A stretch of 64,000 nucleotides of DNA from Marinomonas aquiplantarum (GTDB lineage Bacteria > Pseudomonadota > Gammaproteobacteria > Pseudomonadales > Marinomonadaceae): NCBI RefSeq assembly GCF_003314975.1, contig NZ_QNRF01000013.1:1-64000 (forward strand), read 5' to 3'. The position numbers were made by a program, and so were the translations under genes. Shown in pieces: positions 16,106 through 27,300 of this stretch (positions are counted from its first letter, which is position 1; each line of letters begins with the position of its first letter). The notes below the pieces were generated by a model that was given only the letters and a program-made list of their open reading frames with translations, ran no database searches and had not been told where the DNA came from.

Positions 16106-18157
16106 ATGGATCAAACTAAAAAATTCTTCTCTCTAAGAAGGGTTTTTAGCTTTACGTTTTTGTTTATCGTAGTGTTAAGTCTTGTTTTTTTAATCTTTGT
16201 TAATTCGGATTGGAATATAAAACAAATACACTTGATGACCTCAAGCAGCAAAGCTTTTGAACGTATTTTGCCTGCTGGGCAAAATTCTTCTCTCCGGTCG
16301 ATTGAAGAAGACAATGCGCTTGGCTATCAAGTCACATGTCAGCCTGTAAACCAGCCAGAAAATAACTTGTGTGGTTTGGTGTTGGTCCTGCCAAAAGTCG
16401 AGGGTAAAGGATTTCCCTTAGACTCCTATGAGTCCATTTCTTTTAAGCTTCATGCTGAATCAACCGCGGAAGATTTTGATGGTCTTGTGCGAATCTTTGT
16501 GAAAAGTTACCTTGATGAAAGTAAAGAATCACCTGACTTTGTTAAAGATTATAAATTTCATGCAGTTCGTGTCGATCGTAAAGGGTTTAATGAAGTGCCA
16601 CTGTCACGCTTTAAAGTGGAAACCTGGTGGGAAGACATGCATAACATTCCGTTTGATCTTTCTTATGTGGATTTGAGTACGGTGCACAGTGTTGAGTTTT
16701 TTGTGCATAACTTACCTCTACAAGATCAACGTACCTATCAACTTACGGTTTCGGACTTAAAAATATTAGGCGTGTATCTTGAGAAGCATACGCTTTACAT
16801 GATTTTGTTTTACAGCTGGCTTGTTGTTGGTTTATGTTTTTACTTTATCTTTCGATATCGTGAAGCCAAAAGAATTAAAAATCAGGCCTATCATGATCAC
16901 AATACCTCTCTTTTAAATCTCAATGGCTTCAAGCATAAATATCAAAAACTCGTAGGGTATCAGGCGATTTTTTATCGCGTGAAGATCATAAATTGGAACA
17001 GCTTAGTGCGCAATTTTGGTCTCTCTATGTCAAATACCTTACTCCAGGAAATTGTTCAAAATCATTCGGTATTCTTCCGCAGTTATTTTTATATTAGTGC
17101 TCGACTGAGTCATGACGATTTGGTCTTCGTTAGAAGGCGCAAAGCTTTGTCTGCTGAGGATGAAGAAAAACTGATTCGTTCGTTGTTGTTGCCTATTAAC
17201 GTGGTGGGGTTAGGAGAGCTTCGTTTGGACATCAAAATTGGTGCCTCAATTGAGAAGTCTGTTCCAGTTAACAGTCAACTGGTGCTAGATAGGGCGGAGA
17301 TTGCCAGTCAAGCGATTCTAAATAAAGACGAAAGAATTCAATTGTTTAGTAATGAGATAAGCCAGCTTGCTGAACAAAAAAGTGCGATTGAACAACAAAT
17401 CATTCAAGCCATTGAAGCAAAAGCTTTTTATCTTTTGTATATGCCAATTTTCAGCGCGTCTCGGCATAAGATTGTTGGGGTTGAGGCTTTATTAAGGAGT
17501 AATTTTGGCGACTTAAAAAACATGTCGCCAGAGGTCTATATTTCCGTCGCGGAAGAGCGAGGTTTAGTGCGAGAGATTGATGCGATGGTCATTAATATGG
17601 CTCTGAATGAGGTGGCGGCCTCTGGTTTGGGAGACGATTTTATTCTGTCCATAAACGTGTCTTCGCAAGAGCTAATGGATACTTCGTTTGTGGATCGATT
17701 CAGTGCGTTAGTCGAGCGTAGCGGGGTTCGCTTTGATCGTCTGTGTATTGAAATTACAGAAACCTTTTTAATTGATGTTGATGCCGTTTGTGTGAACACG
17801 ATTAAGAATCTGCGGGCACTTGGCTGCCGATTATCGTTAGATGATTTTGGAACTGGTTACACCTCGTTCCAGCAACTGATTAATTTCCCTGTCGATGAAA
17901 TAAAAATAGACAGAAGTTTTATTACGGATTTGGGAGATGAACAAGGTCACGATGTGATTGTCGATTCGCTGGTTTCGATAGCGAGTAATTATGATTATCA
18001 TGTGGTAGCGGAAGGTGTGGAAAATAAGCTGTTGTATGATCGTTTGGTTGCCAAAGGTTGTGACTTAATGCAGGGGTACTATATTTCCAAACCTATTAGT
18101 CTAGCGGAGTTAGCCATTCTAAATCAGCAGATTGTTAATGCAGAGATCACTTTATAG
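16106..18157 (+). CDS. Membrane EAL-domain phosphodiesterase with degenerate GGDEF
   Basis: A 683-residue protein: transmembrane helix about 13-32, a periplasmic domain about 35-225 of unknown type, second helix about 227-248, a GGDEF-like domain about 260-400, and an EAL domain about 430-680. The GGDEF site reads SHDDLV, so it cannot make cyclic-di-GMP. The EAL domain keeps EALLR, the Asn of INVSSQ, IEITET, DDFGTGYTS, KIDRSF and VAEGVEN, so it should hydrolyse cyclic-di-GMP. The periplasmic part presumably senses a signal. Stand-alone gene behind its own promoter; the OsmC-like gene follows 28 bp later. Confidence 0.88.
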   Translation: MDQTKKFFSLRRVFSFTFLFIVVLSLVFLIFVNSDWNIKQIHLMTSSSKAFERILPAGQNSSLRSIEEDNALGYQVTCQPVNQPENNLCGLVLVLPKVEGKGFPLDSYESISFKLHAESTAEDFDGLVRIFVKSYLDESKESPDFVKDYKFHAVRVDRKGFNEVPLSRFKVETWWEDMHNIPFDLSYVDLSTVHSVEFFVHNLPLQDQRTYQLTVSDLKILGVYLEKHTLYMILFYSWLVVGLCFYFIFRYREAKRIKNQAYHDHNTSLLNLNGFKHKYQKLVGYQAIFYRVKIINWNSLVRNFGLSMSNTLLQEIVQNHSVFFRSYFYISARLSHDDLVFVRRRKALSAEDEEKLIRSLLLPINVVGLGELRLDIKIGASIEKSVPVNSQLVLDRAEIASQAILNKDERIQLFSNEISQLAEQKSAIEQQIIQAIEAKAFYLLYMPIFSASRHKIVGVEALLRSNFGDLKNMSPEVYISVAEERGLVREIDAMVINMALNEVAASGLGDDFILSINVSSQELMDTSFVDRFSALVERSGVRFDRLCIEITETFLIDVDAVCVNTIKNLRALGCRLSLDDFGTGYTSFQQLINFPVDEIKIDRSFITDLGDEQGHDVIVDSLVSIASNYDYHVVAEGVENKLLYDRLVAKGCDLMQGYYISKPISLAELAILNQQIVNAEITL

Positions 18158-18185
18158 GTCGCAGCTTATCTATAACGGAGGCCAT

Positions 18186-18653
18186 ATGGCGAAGTATACG
18201 GCACTGGTCGTTTGGACAAGACAAAAGGATGAACACTTTACAGACAACCGATACAGTCGTGGTCATCATTGGCAATTTGACGGTGGTATAAGCGTTCCCG
18301 CGTCTTCATCATCGCATATTGTGCCTAACTATTCTGTGGATGAAAACGTTGATCCAGAAGAAGCGTTTGTGGCGTCTTTGTCCAGTTGTCATATGTTGTT
18401 CTTTCTCTCGATTGCGGCCCAAAAAGGCTTTGTTATTGATGAATATCGAGACGACGCTGTCGGTGTTTTAGCAAAAAATGATGATGGGAAAATGGCGATG
18501 ACAGAGGTGATATTACGACCTAAAGTAAGCTTTTCTGGAAATCATAAACCTGATTTGCCAATGCTTGAGCATTTACACCATCTCTCTCATGAGCAATGCT
18601 TTATTGCGAATTCTGTCCATACTAAGGTGATGACTGAGATACAGATGTCATAA
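18186..18653 (+). CDS. OsmC-family peroxiredoxin-like protein
   Basis: A 155-residue OsmC/Ohr-fold protein. The first active-site region reads DPEEAFVASLSSCHML with the peroxidatic Cys; the second resolving Cys is in HEQCFIANSVHT. These enzymes reduce organic hydroperoxides in the cytoplasm using thiols. ATG 18186 follows CGGAGG at a good distance; the longer frame upstream overlaps the EAL gene. It is not classical Ohr, more like the YhfA/OsmC-like branch. A thioesterase gene follows 21 bp later. Confidence 0.85.
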   Translation: MAKYTALVVWTRQKDEHFTDNRYSRGHHWQFDGGISVPASSSSHIVPNYSVDENVDPEEAFVASLSSCHMLFFLSIAAQKGFVIDEYRDDAVGVLAKNDDGKMAMTEVILRPKVSFSGNHKPDLPMLEHLHHLSHEQCFIANSVHTKVMTEIQMS

Positions 18654-18674
18654 GTCACATTGAAAGGAAACCAT

Positions 18675-19106
18675 ATGTCGAATTCTGAAGTGAAAGCCAA
18701 AGGGCGTTTAACCACTCGTACTGTGGCTATGCCTGCAGATACCAACCCTGCTGGTGATATTTTTGGCGGCTGGGTCGTTTCTCAAATGGACATCGCTGCG
18801 GGAATCTGTGCGGGTCAAAGGGCCCAGTCGCGGGTGGTCACTGTCGCTCTAGATGGCATGAGCTTTATTCGTCCTGTGAAAGTGGGGGATATTTTGGGGG
18901 TTTATACACGAGTAGAATCGGTTGGGCGCACCTCCATGAACATCATGGTCGAGGCATGGGTGCGAAGAGGGCGTATTGGACACAGAGAAAAAGTCACGGA
19001 AGGCCTGTTTAAATTTGTGGCCATTGATGAATCTGGCCACTCCACGCCGATTCCTAACGAAGAAGATTTACCCGATTACGTGACGCATGGTTTTGAAGAG
19101 TTTTAG
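18675..19106 (+). CDS. YciA-type acyl-CoA thioesterase
   Basis: A 143-residue single hot-dog domain hydrolase that cleaves acyl-CoA. The PADTNPAGDIFGGWVVSQMD segment, with the catalytic Asp of AGDIFGGW, is characteristic of YciA and the cytosolic long-chain acyl-CoA hydrolases. ALDGMSFIRPVKVGDIL also matches. AAAGG sits before ATG 18675. Followed by a strong terminator. Confidence 0.88.
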   Translation: MSNSEVKAKGRLTTRTVAMPADTNPAGDIFGGWVVSQMDIAAGICAGQRAQSRVVTVALDGMSFIRPVKVGDILGVYTRVESVGRTSMNIMVEAWVRRGRIGHREKVTEGLFKFVAIDESGHSTPIPNEEDLPDYVTHGFEEF

Positions 19107-19126
19107 TAATTGACTCAGCCTAAAAC

Positions 19127-19161
19127 AAAAAAAGCGCTTATGTCATACATAAGCGCTTTTT
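19127..19161 (+). terminator. Terminator after the thioesterase gene
   Basis: AAAAAGCGCTTATGT (19129-19143) pairs perfectly with ACATAAGCGCTTTTT (19147-19161) over 15 bp. Runs of A and T on both sides allow termination from either direction. Confidence 0.85.
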
Positions 19162-19166
19162 AATGT

Positions 19167-19251
19167 TGGTACCAGTAGGCGGACTCGAACCGCCACGCCT
19201 TTCGGCAACGGATTTTGAATCCGTCGTGTCTACCAATTCCACCACACTGGC
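19167..19251 (-). tRNA. tRNA-Leu (anticodon CAA)
   Basis: On the minus strand an 85-nt class II tRNA: acceptor GCCAGTG pairs with TACTGGT, D-loop with GGTAGACAC, anticodon loop ATTCAAAAT giving CAA, a variable arm TGCCGAAAGGCGT, T-loop GGTTCGAGTCC, and encoded CCA. All stems form. Confidence 0.96.
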
Positions 19252-19316
19252 CTTGAAAAAGGTGAGACGTATTCTATGGTTTTTTCTTTGGCTGTCAATT
19301 GTTTAACGAAAAATAA

Positions 19317-20543
19317 TTAACAAATTGACTGCATGACCTCTTCAGACCACAACATGGCATCAATAAACGCTCGATTTAACTCAGAGAGTTGTGCTTTGTT
19401 GAGCGTTTCGATGTTTTGCCATTGCTGATCTTCGCAGCTTAAAGTCAGTATCAAATAGTGCCCCAACTTGCCAGATTGATGAAGAATGGCTTCGAGCACG
19501 CCGTTTTCCAAAGCAGTTTGCTCAAGTATCACTTGCTTCTCAACATTAAACACAGCATCAATGCCAGACATAAGACCGACCATAAAAGCGGATTCCGATA
19601 ATGACCCATGGTCCTTTTCCGCGAGCAGTTGGCAGCATCTGGCGCGGGTTAACAATACTTTTAGTAGCGCGTTAGGCTGTGATGTGGAGGAAGTTAAAGT
19701 AATTAATAACGCCCATCGTTTTAGTTTAACCAAACCTAAAAAGATAACAGCCTCTTTGATTGAGATAACTTTTTTCGCAATCCCGCAAACAGGGCTGTTA
19801 AGAATTCTGAGTAATTGATAAGACAGCTTAGGGTTCTTTGCAACCAATTGAGAAATGTCATCAATACTAATGTCTTTATTTTGCAGAGCATTGACGAGTT
19901 CAATGGCACCATGGGTTGCCGAATCAATTTTTTTGCCTTTGATGAGCTCAGGGCGCTGTAAGAAATACCCTTGGAAGAGGTCAAAACCGAGTTTTTTACA
20001 AAGCTCAAACATGGCTTCGTTTTCCACTTTTTCTGCCAGTAATACCATCCCACGACGTTTTAACGCAGCAATCTCTGCCATGTATTTTTCAGGTGGGGTT
20101 GAAAGGACATCAATTTTGACAATGGAAACCCAAGGTAATAAAGCCTCATAGTCTGCTTCAAATTGGTAATCATCCAAAGCAAAGCGATAGCCTGCTGATC
20201 GCCACTTTTCGACCGCTTGATAAAACTCGGGAGTGAGTCGCTGACTTTCTAAAATTTCAATGTAAACCGTGTCATGGTCGATTGGAAAAAAGGCATCCGA
20301 TAGCATGAGCTCAGTGGTCATGTTGACGAAAAATGGCTTTCTCAGTTGTGATTCTATCTTTGTAATACCAATACAGAGGTTAACAAGAACTTGGCTAGTT
20401 GCTAATTCACCATCTGAAAATTGCGCTTTTTGGGCATCCATTCCACGGAATAACAGTTCATAACCAAAAATCTCTTTGTTGCGTTTGAGAATAGGTTGCT
20501 GAGCCATCATTAAGTCATCTAACACCGTGGGAAAGTTGATCAT
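19317..20543 (-). CDS. EAL-HDOD (YuxH-type) signalling protein
   Basis: A 408-residue protein with an EAL-like domain (about residues 10-195) and an HDOD domain (about 200-395). The EAL signature reads ELLFR; the loop after ALDD lacks the FGTGYSS sequence (ALDDYQFEADYE), and AEKVEN replaces AEGVE. These features suit the YuxH group, which usually binds but does not cleave cyclic-di-GMP. HDOD domains act in signalling with no known enzymatic role. The gene ends just before tRNA-Leu and is transcribed as a single gene. Function in this organism is unknown. Confidence 0.85.
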   Translation of the reverse strand: MINFPTVLDDLMMAQQPILKRNKEIFGYELLFRGMDAQKAQFSDGELATSQVLVNLCIGITKIESQLRKPFFVNMTTELMLSDAFFPIDHDTVYIEILESQRLTPEFYQAVEKWRSAGYRFALDDYQFEADYEALLPWVSIVKIDVLSTPPEKYMAEIAALKRRGMVLLAEKVENEAMFELCKKLGFDLFQGYFLQRPELIKGKKIDSATHGAIELVNALQNKDISIDDISQLVAKNPKLSYQLLRILNSPVCGIAKKVISIKEAVIFLGLVKLKRWALLITLTSSTSQPNALLKVLLTRARCCQLLAEKDHGSLSESAFMVGLMSGIDAVFNVEKQVILEQTALENGVLEAILHQSGKLGHYLILTLSCEDQQWQNIETLNKAQLSELNRAFIDAMLWSEEVMQSIC

Positions 20544-20694
20544 ATACTGCTCTAGGGTTACTTCTTAAGATTTATCTAATGATACCAACTTTTGATGTGG
20601 TGCTCTAAGTTTTTAATTTTAGAATCGTATCAAATATTCGCTATAAAGCATTGACAGGAAACATTCGCCCCCATAAAATTCTGCGCTGTTTTAT

Positions 20695-20770
<76 letters not shown>

Positions 20771-20838
20771 TAAAACACTTCCCTTAAGGTTTCTGATTGT
20801 TCGAAGGAAACTGTCTGCAAAGCGCAATCGCGTGATGT

Positions 20839-20914
<76 letters not shown>

Positions 20915-21012
20915 AACTATCTTTGTCCGGCTTAATTCTTATTGTTTTGTTGTGGTATTCTTACCTCTTTATGACTTTGCATTGTGGCGATAAATGTCGT
21001 TAAGGATTCGGA

Positions 21013-24000
21013 ATGTTTCGGCTATATACAGGTAATCGGTTAGAGGATCTGGCCGTCTTGCTGGCAAAAATCCTCGCGGTGTCGCCGCCAGATAACCCAT
21101 TTGATGATGAACACATTCTGGTGCAGAACCCAGGCATGGCCCAGTGGTTAAAAATGCGCTTGGCGGAATCACATTCCATTTCGGCTGGGTTAACCTTTCC
21201 TCTGCCATCAACTTTTGTTTGGCACACCTTTAAGCAAGCCTTGTCTGATATCCCTTCACAGAGTGAGTTTAATAAGCCGTTTTTAGTTTGGCGATTAATG
21301 CGCATTTTAGACGCGAGGTTAGCTGAACCAGAATTTGCGGCGTTAGCCTGGTATCTCAGCGAGGATGACAGTCAGGTTCGACGTTTTCAACTGTGCAGTA
21401 GCATTGCGGATATTTACGATCAATACCTAGTATATCGACCCGATTGGATTGCCGCCTGGGAAGCCAGTCATGTTGATGATCCATTTTTACAGCAGCATTT
21501 TTCAGAACAGCCTTGGCAAGCCATTCTATGGCGCGATCTTGTCTCGGACATCAGCCAACAAGGTGCCTCACTTTATCATCGCGGTAACTTAATCGAAGCC
21601 CTAACGGAAGCCTGTGCATCTGGTTCACGACCCAGTGGCGTGCCGGAGCGAATCTTTATTTTTGGTGTGTCGTCCTTGCCGCCCAATACCCTAGAGTCCC
21701 TTCGAGTGTTGGCGGATTCTGGTTGGATTGAGGTGCATTTATTTCTCCAGACCCCGTGTCGTTTTTACTGGGGTGATGTGGTGGATAAGCATTATCTTGG
21801 CCGTGAAATAAAGCGTCAGAATGTAAAGCCAGGTTTGCGGTTAGATGCATTACACCTTGATGCTAACCCTTTGCTCGCCAGTTGGGGGCGCTTAGGACGA
21901 GATTACATAGGTCAGTTACAAGACATTGCCAACGATGAACTAGACGTCTTTGAAGACTATCAAACCGCCGATCGTTCGGGACTTTTGCAGTGGGTTCAGC
22001 AGGATGTTTTAACGCTTGAAAACCATGGCGCGCAACAAGAAACCGATATCCATCTAAGTAACAGTCGCTATCGGCATCCAATCGGAGCTGATGATCAGAG
22101 CATTCGCGTGCATGTGTGTCACAGTCCACTACGCGAAGTGGAAGTCTTGCACGATCAGTTGCTTGATATGTTTGAGCGTGACCCACAGCTGACGCCAAAA
22201 GACATCATTGTCATGCTGCCGGATGTGAATACCTACAGCCCGTTTGTTCGTGCCGTGTTTGGTCAAGCGGAAGGTCGCAAACACATTCCATTTGCGCTGA
22301 TTGATCAATCTGGTGGTATGGAAAATCCCATTGTCGAAGCGTATTTGTATCTGTTGGGATTGGGTGAAAGCCGTTTTACCTTGTCGGAATTGATCAGTGT
22401 TTTAGAAGTGCCAGCGGTGATGGCTCGCTTTGACCTTTCTGCTCATGAGCTGGATCGAATCCGTCAATGGTCTGTGGAAGTAGGCATTCGTTGGGGATTG
22501 GATGAACACACAGCGCAACAACATAACCTGCCTAAACAAGCTTCCCATACCTGGCTAAACGGTGTTCGCCGTATGTTGCTGGGCTATGCCATGGGCCACG
22601 ATCATATTTGGCAAGAAACTCTGAGTTATGGCGATGTTGAAGGTTTAGAAGCCGCGGTCGCTGGTAAGCTTGCTGAATTTTTGGCGTTGATACATCAAGC
22701 ACAAGAGAGCTTACAACAAGCACTGCAACCGAGTGGTTGGGTGCAAACCTTATATGCCTTGGCGGACGATTTTTTCTTACTGGAAGAGCAGGATACATTC
22801 AGAGAGTTATTGTCGAATCAGCTCGATGCGTTAATGTCAGAGTGGCAGCATGCCCAATTTGATGACGTCTTAGATCAGTTGGTGATCAGGCAATTGCTCG
22901 CGCCAAGGCTACAAGAGTCACAAGGCAGTCAGCGATTTTTAGCCGGTCGAGTCAACTTCTGCACCTTGATGCCAATGCGTTCAGTGCCGTTTAAAGTGAT
23001 TTGTGTTTTGGGGTTAAACGAGGGCGATTATCCTCGGAGTGTGGCACCGATGGGCTTTGATTTAATGGTTGGCCATTATCGCAGTGGTGACCGTAGTCGT
23101 CGTGAAGACGACAAATATCTTTTCCTAGAAGCCTTAATGTCTGCTCGAGAAGTATTTTACTTGAGTTATGTTGGCCGCAGTATTCAGGACAACAGTGAGA
23201 AAAATCCATCTATCTTGTTGAGCGAATTGCTGGAGTACTTAGGTCAGAGTTGTGTCTTCGATGAGGATCAAGACCTTGTACCTGATAAGGCGCAACAGGC
23301 TTTCTTACAGAAAGTGGTGACAGAACACCCATTACAGCCTTTCAACCGATTGTATTATCAAGCGAACAAGAGTCCGTCTGCTTTTTACAGTTTTAATCAG
23401 CATTGGCTGCCTGCCTTGATGACGAAGAAACAAGAGGTTGAGCGAGATGTTTCTCCTTTAGCCATGTTTGAGCAAGGTAACGCCACATTAGCATTAGATG
23501 AAATAGTGCGCTTTATGAGTCATCCGACGCGTTATTTTACTCAGCGTCGACTGAAAGCTTACCTGTCCTTAAAAGAAGAGCAGGAGCTGGAAGACGAACC
23601 CTTTGCTCTTGATGGTTTAACGGGTTATCAGTTAAAAGATGCCTTATTGCAAGCCATGTTGAATGGTGAAGAACAGACGTTTTTACAGCGTTTAGTATTG
23701 ACCGGCGTGATGCCGTACGGTGCGTTTGGCCGCTTATCTTTAGCGCAAAGTCAGCAGCAATGTCGTCAGCTCTATCAAGTTCTGCAAGGATATGATTTGG
23801 CTCAGTTACCGCCCTTAGAAGTGAATTTGCCTTTGGGCGCTTTGACCTTGCAAACTTGGTTAGACATGCCTACGGCCACCACGCGTTTGTCCTATCGTAT
23901 GGGGGACGTGTCTGCCAATCAAAAAATGCGTTTTTGGATTGAGCATTTGGCCTTGTGTGCACAAGGTACCGCCAAGCAACATCATCTGATTAATCTGTTG

Positions 24001-24366
24001 AAAACGGGTAAGCTGCTTGAACATGAGTTTGTCATATTGCCACCCAACGAGGCTCAAGCGCATCTGCTTGAGCTGACGACTTTATTGCAATCTGGTTTGT
24101 CGCAGCCTTTGCCCCTTCCCGCAAAAAGTGCCGATGCTTGGTGTAAAAGCTATTGTGCCAGTAAAACCGCCGAAGACCATGATGCGGCGTGGGAGCAGGC
24201 TTTAAAAACCTATCAAGAAAGCAGTAGCGCATTTACTTCAAGCGAAGTGGAAGATGCTTATTGGCAACGTTATTTTCCAGATTTAACCGCTCACAAAGCT
24301 CATTTTGTGAGCCTTTGTGAGCAGGTTTGGTTGCCCATGCATCGACATTTGGAGCAAGCAGAATGA
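21013..24366 (+). CDS. recC: Exonuclease V gamma subunit RecC
   Basis: A 1117-residue RecC, the subunit that scans for Chi and splits the strands in the RecBCD helicase-nuclease. It starts MFRLYTGNRLEDLAVLLAKI and contains the RecC blocks VQNPGMAQWLK, FGVSSLPP, VHVCHSPLREVEVLHDQLL and NFCTLMPMRSVPFKVICVLG. Length equals E. coli RecC. AAGG is upstream of ATG 21013. The stop overlaps the recB start (ATGA), unlike E. coli where ptrA intervenes, so all three subunits form a tight operon. Confidence 0.95.
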   Translation: MFRLYTGNRLEDLAVLLAKILAVSPPDNPFDDEHILVQNPGMAQWLKMRLAESHSISAGLTFPLPSTFVWHTFKQALSDIPSQSEFNKPFLVWRLMRILDARLAEPEFAALAWYLSEDDSQVRRFQLCSSIADIYDQYLVYRPDWIAAWEASHVDDPFLQQHFSEQPWQAILWRDLVSDISQQGASLYHRGNLIEALTEACASGSRPSGVPERIFIFGVSSLPPNTLESLRVLADSGWIEVHLFLQTPCRFYWGDVVDKHYLGREIKRQNVKPGLRLDALHLDANPLLASWGRLGRDYIGQLQDIANDELDVFEDYQTADRSGLLQWVQQDVLTLENHGAQQETDIHLSNSRYRHPIGADDQSIRVHVCHSPLREVEVLHDQLLDMFERDPQLTPKDIIVMLPDVNTYSPFVRAVFGQAEGRKHIPFALIDQSGGMENPIVEAYLYLLGLGESRFTLSELISVLEVPAVMARFDLSAHELDRIRQWSVEVGIRWGLDEHTAQQHNLPKQASHTWLNGVRRMLLGYAMGHDHIWQETLSYGDVEGLEAAVAGKLAEFLALIHQAQESLQQALQPSGWVQTLYALADDFFLLEEQDTFRELLSNQLDALMSEWQHAQFDDVLDQLVIRQLLAPRLQESQGSQRFLAGRVNFCTLMPMRSVPFKVICVLGLNEGDYPRSVAPMGFDLMVGHYRSGDRSRREDDKYLFLEALMSAREVFYLSYVGRSIQDNSEKNPSILLSELLEYLGQSCVFDEDQDLVPDKAQQAFLQKVVTEHPLQPFNRLYYQANKSPSAFYSFNQHWLPALMTKKQEVERDVSPLAMFEQGNATLALDEIVRFMSHPTRYFTQRRLKAYLSLKEEQELEDEPFALDGLTGYQLKDALLQAMLNGEEQTFLQRLVLTGVMPYGAFGRLSLAQSQQQCRQLYQVLQGYDLAQLPPLEVNLPLGALTLQTWLDMPTATTRLSYRMGDVSANQKMRFWIEHLALCAQGTAKQHHLINLLKTGKLLEHEFVILPPNEAQAHLLELTTLLQSGLSQPLPLPAKSADAWCKSYCASKTAEDHDAAWEQALKTYQESSSAFTSSEVEDAYWQRYFPDLTAHKAHFVSLCEQVWLPMHRHLEQAE

Positions 24367-27300
24367 CCGATATTGATCATCTACAAAACCGACCCGAAAC
24401 GCTTGATGCCATGTCGTTTCCTTTGTTCGGCAAACGTCTTATTGAAGCCAGTGCAGGGACAGGGAAAACCTATACCATTGCCAACTTGTATTTGCGTTTA
24501 TTGGTGCCAACGGGTCAGCTAGGGGATTTAGAGCGGCCATTAACGGTCGATCAAATTCTGGTGGTGACCTTTACCGAAGCGGCCACGGCGGAATTAAAAG
24601 CGCGAATTCGAGCTCGTATTCGGGGCGCCCGAAAAGCCTTAATGTTGCAGCAGAGTGACGATGTTTTTCTGTCCCAGTGGCTCAATGTGATGACGGCAGA
24701 ACAGCAAGCGGATGCCATAGAAAAACTGCTTTATGCTGAGAAGCAAATGGATGAAGCAGCGGTGTTTACCATTCATGGATTTTGTCAGCGCATGCTCAGT
24801 CAAAATGCCTTTGAAAGTCGCATGTTGTTTCAGCAAACCATTGAAACGGACGAGCAGGCTCCGCTTGCGATGGCGGTGAAGGATGTTTGGCGGCGTGTGT
24901 TTTATCCGATGAGTGACAGTAAAGCGGCATTGGTAAAGCCCATTTGGGCAACACCAGACGCTTTGCTGCGTGATTTATACCTGTTGAATAATCAGCCCGA
25001 CGCTAAGGTGTCGGCGCCAGATTATGATTGGGAAGCGGCTTTACAAAGGGCTCAGCAGCAAATACAAATCGTTCGTGAAACTTGGCTGGAACAGTCACAA
25101 GATATCATTGATGCATTAGAAAACAGTGGCATTAAACGTAATTTCTGGCGCAAGGACCCTGCGAAAGATATATCGGCGATGCAGCAGTGGGCGACATCTG
25201 GGCATTTTGAATTGGATAAATGCTTGGAAAAGTTTGATGCTGATGAACACGCAACGCGCATCAGCAAAGGCGGGGAGGCACCGCAGCATTCTTTCTTTGG
25301 GCTGGTGGCCGAATTGCGACAAGTTTTTCCCGAAGCCGGTAAGCTCAAAGCGGTACTCTTAGTGTCCTTGTGGCAACAGGTGAAAGAGCGCATGACTGAG
25401 TGGAAACGCGCCACTCAATCTCTGACTTTTACGGACTTGCTAACCTCCTTGGATCAGGCATTGACGCAAGACGATAGCGGCAAGTTAGCACAGCGGATTC
25501 GTCAGCTTTATCCTATCGCGCTTATTGATGAGTTTCAGGATACGGATGCGGTGCAATATCGTATTTTTTCTGAGGTTTACCAGCCAGCCAGCACCGAACA
25601 AACTAGTCTTGGTTTGATTATGATTGGTGACCCTAAGCAAGCCATTTATGCCTTTCGCGGGGCCGATATTTATACCTATCTAGCGGCCAAAAAACAGGTC
25701 GATGCTGTTTATTCGCTGGCCACTAATTACCGTTCATCTGCCGCCATGATTCAGTCCGTCAATGGGTTGTTTAGCACGCAAGACTCTCCGTTTCGTGTGT
25801 CTGGCATTCCTTTTGTGGCGGTACAAGATCGTGGTGTGGCTGGGCAATTTCAGCGCCACGAAGAAACACAAGCGGCCTTGCAATTTTTGTATCAAGCGTC
25901 AGACGAGCCAGTAACACCAAAAGACTATCGTGAGCAGATGGCCGACGCTTGTGCCGCCCACTTGCATGAGTTGTTATTAGCTGGGCAGCAGCAACAAGCG
26001 ACAGTGTCGGGTCAAGGCATGCGGCCTCAGGACGTGGCTTTACTGGTGACGAATTTCAGCCAAGCCAATGCGTTAAAAGACGCCCTTCGTCAACGTGGCA
26101 TTGCCAGCGTGTATTTGAGTGACAAAGGCTCGGTATTTGAAACGGTTGAGGCCAGAGAATTGTTAATCGTCTTAACGGCGATTCTGTCTAATGGGCAAGA
26201 AGGCAAGTTGCGTTCGGCGTTGGCGACCAGTTTGGTGGATTGGTCTTTGTTGGAACTAGACACTTTAAATCATGACGATGTGGTGTACGAAAAGTGGGTG
26301 CAGGCTTTCCAAGGGTATTTAACCTTGTGGGAGCAGCAAGGTTTATTGCCCATGCTGCGTGTTTTTATGCAGGACGTGAACCTAGCTCCCAACATGCTGC
26401 GACATGTAGACGGCGAAAGACGACTCACAGACTTTTTGCATCTTACTGAAAAGCTTCAAGAAAAGTCCTTGGAATTGGATTCGAAAGAAGGTGTTTTGCG
26501 CTATCTTCGTTTGTCTATCCAGTCGCCAAATGGCAACAGTGATGAGCAAAAAATTCGTTTGGAAACAGACGCCGAATTGGTGCGCATTGTGACCATTCAC
26601 AAGAGTAAAGGCTTGGAATACCCCATAGTGTATTTGCCCTTTGCTTTGACGCCTTATCAGGATAGGGAAAAGTCAGCCCTTTATCATGATGCGCAGCAGC
26701 AATTATGGATTGCGATCGACCCTGATGAAACTCAGACCGAGCAACACAAAGAAGAATTGTATGCTGCGGAAATTCGCTTGGCCTATGTGGCATTAACTCG
26801 CTCTAAAGAAGCTTGTTTTATTGGTTGTATGGACGTTGGTAAAAAAGCGACTAAGAGTCGAGACGCGTCTTTAGATGTGCATTTAAGCGGTGTCGGTGCA
26901 CTATTGTCAGAAGGTGAAGCCTTCGCCGCTGGGGATTTATACCCAAGTCTGATGCGATTGTGTGAGACACATTCTCCGGAACAAATGAAACTTGTGGATT
27001 TACCCGCAGAGCCTTTGGACTTACCTCGATTCGAAATGCAGCAAGCCACATTAGAATCTGCAAACGCACGTGAGTTTACGGGCAGAGTAGAAAGAGACTG
27101 GTGGATTGGCAGTTATTCGTCATTGGTGGTGGAAGACAAAGAGATTCGTGATGAAAGCTTACCCGGTTTAGATGAGTTGGTGACGGTCGAGCCAATAGAC
27201 GCCATGTCAGCATCATTGCCAGAGCAAATTGTCGAGCCAACAGCAGAACCACAAGCGAACCGTTTTACCTTTCCAAGAGGTGCAGCGCCAGGAACCTTTT

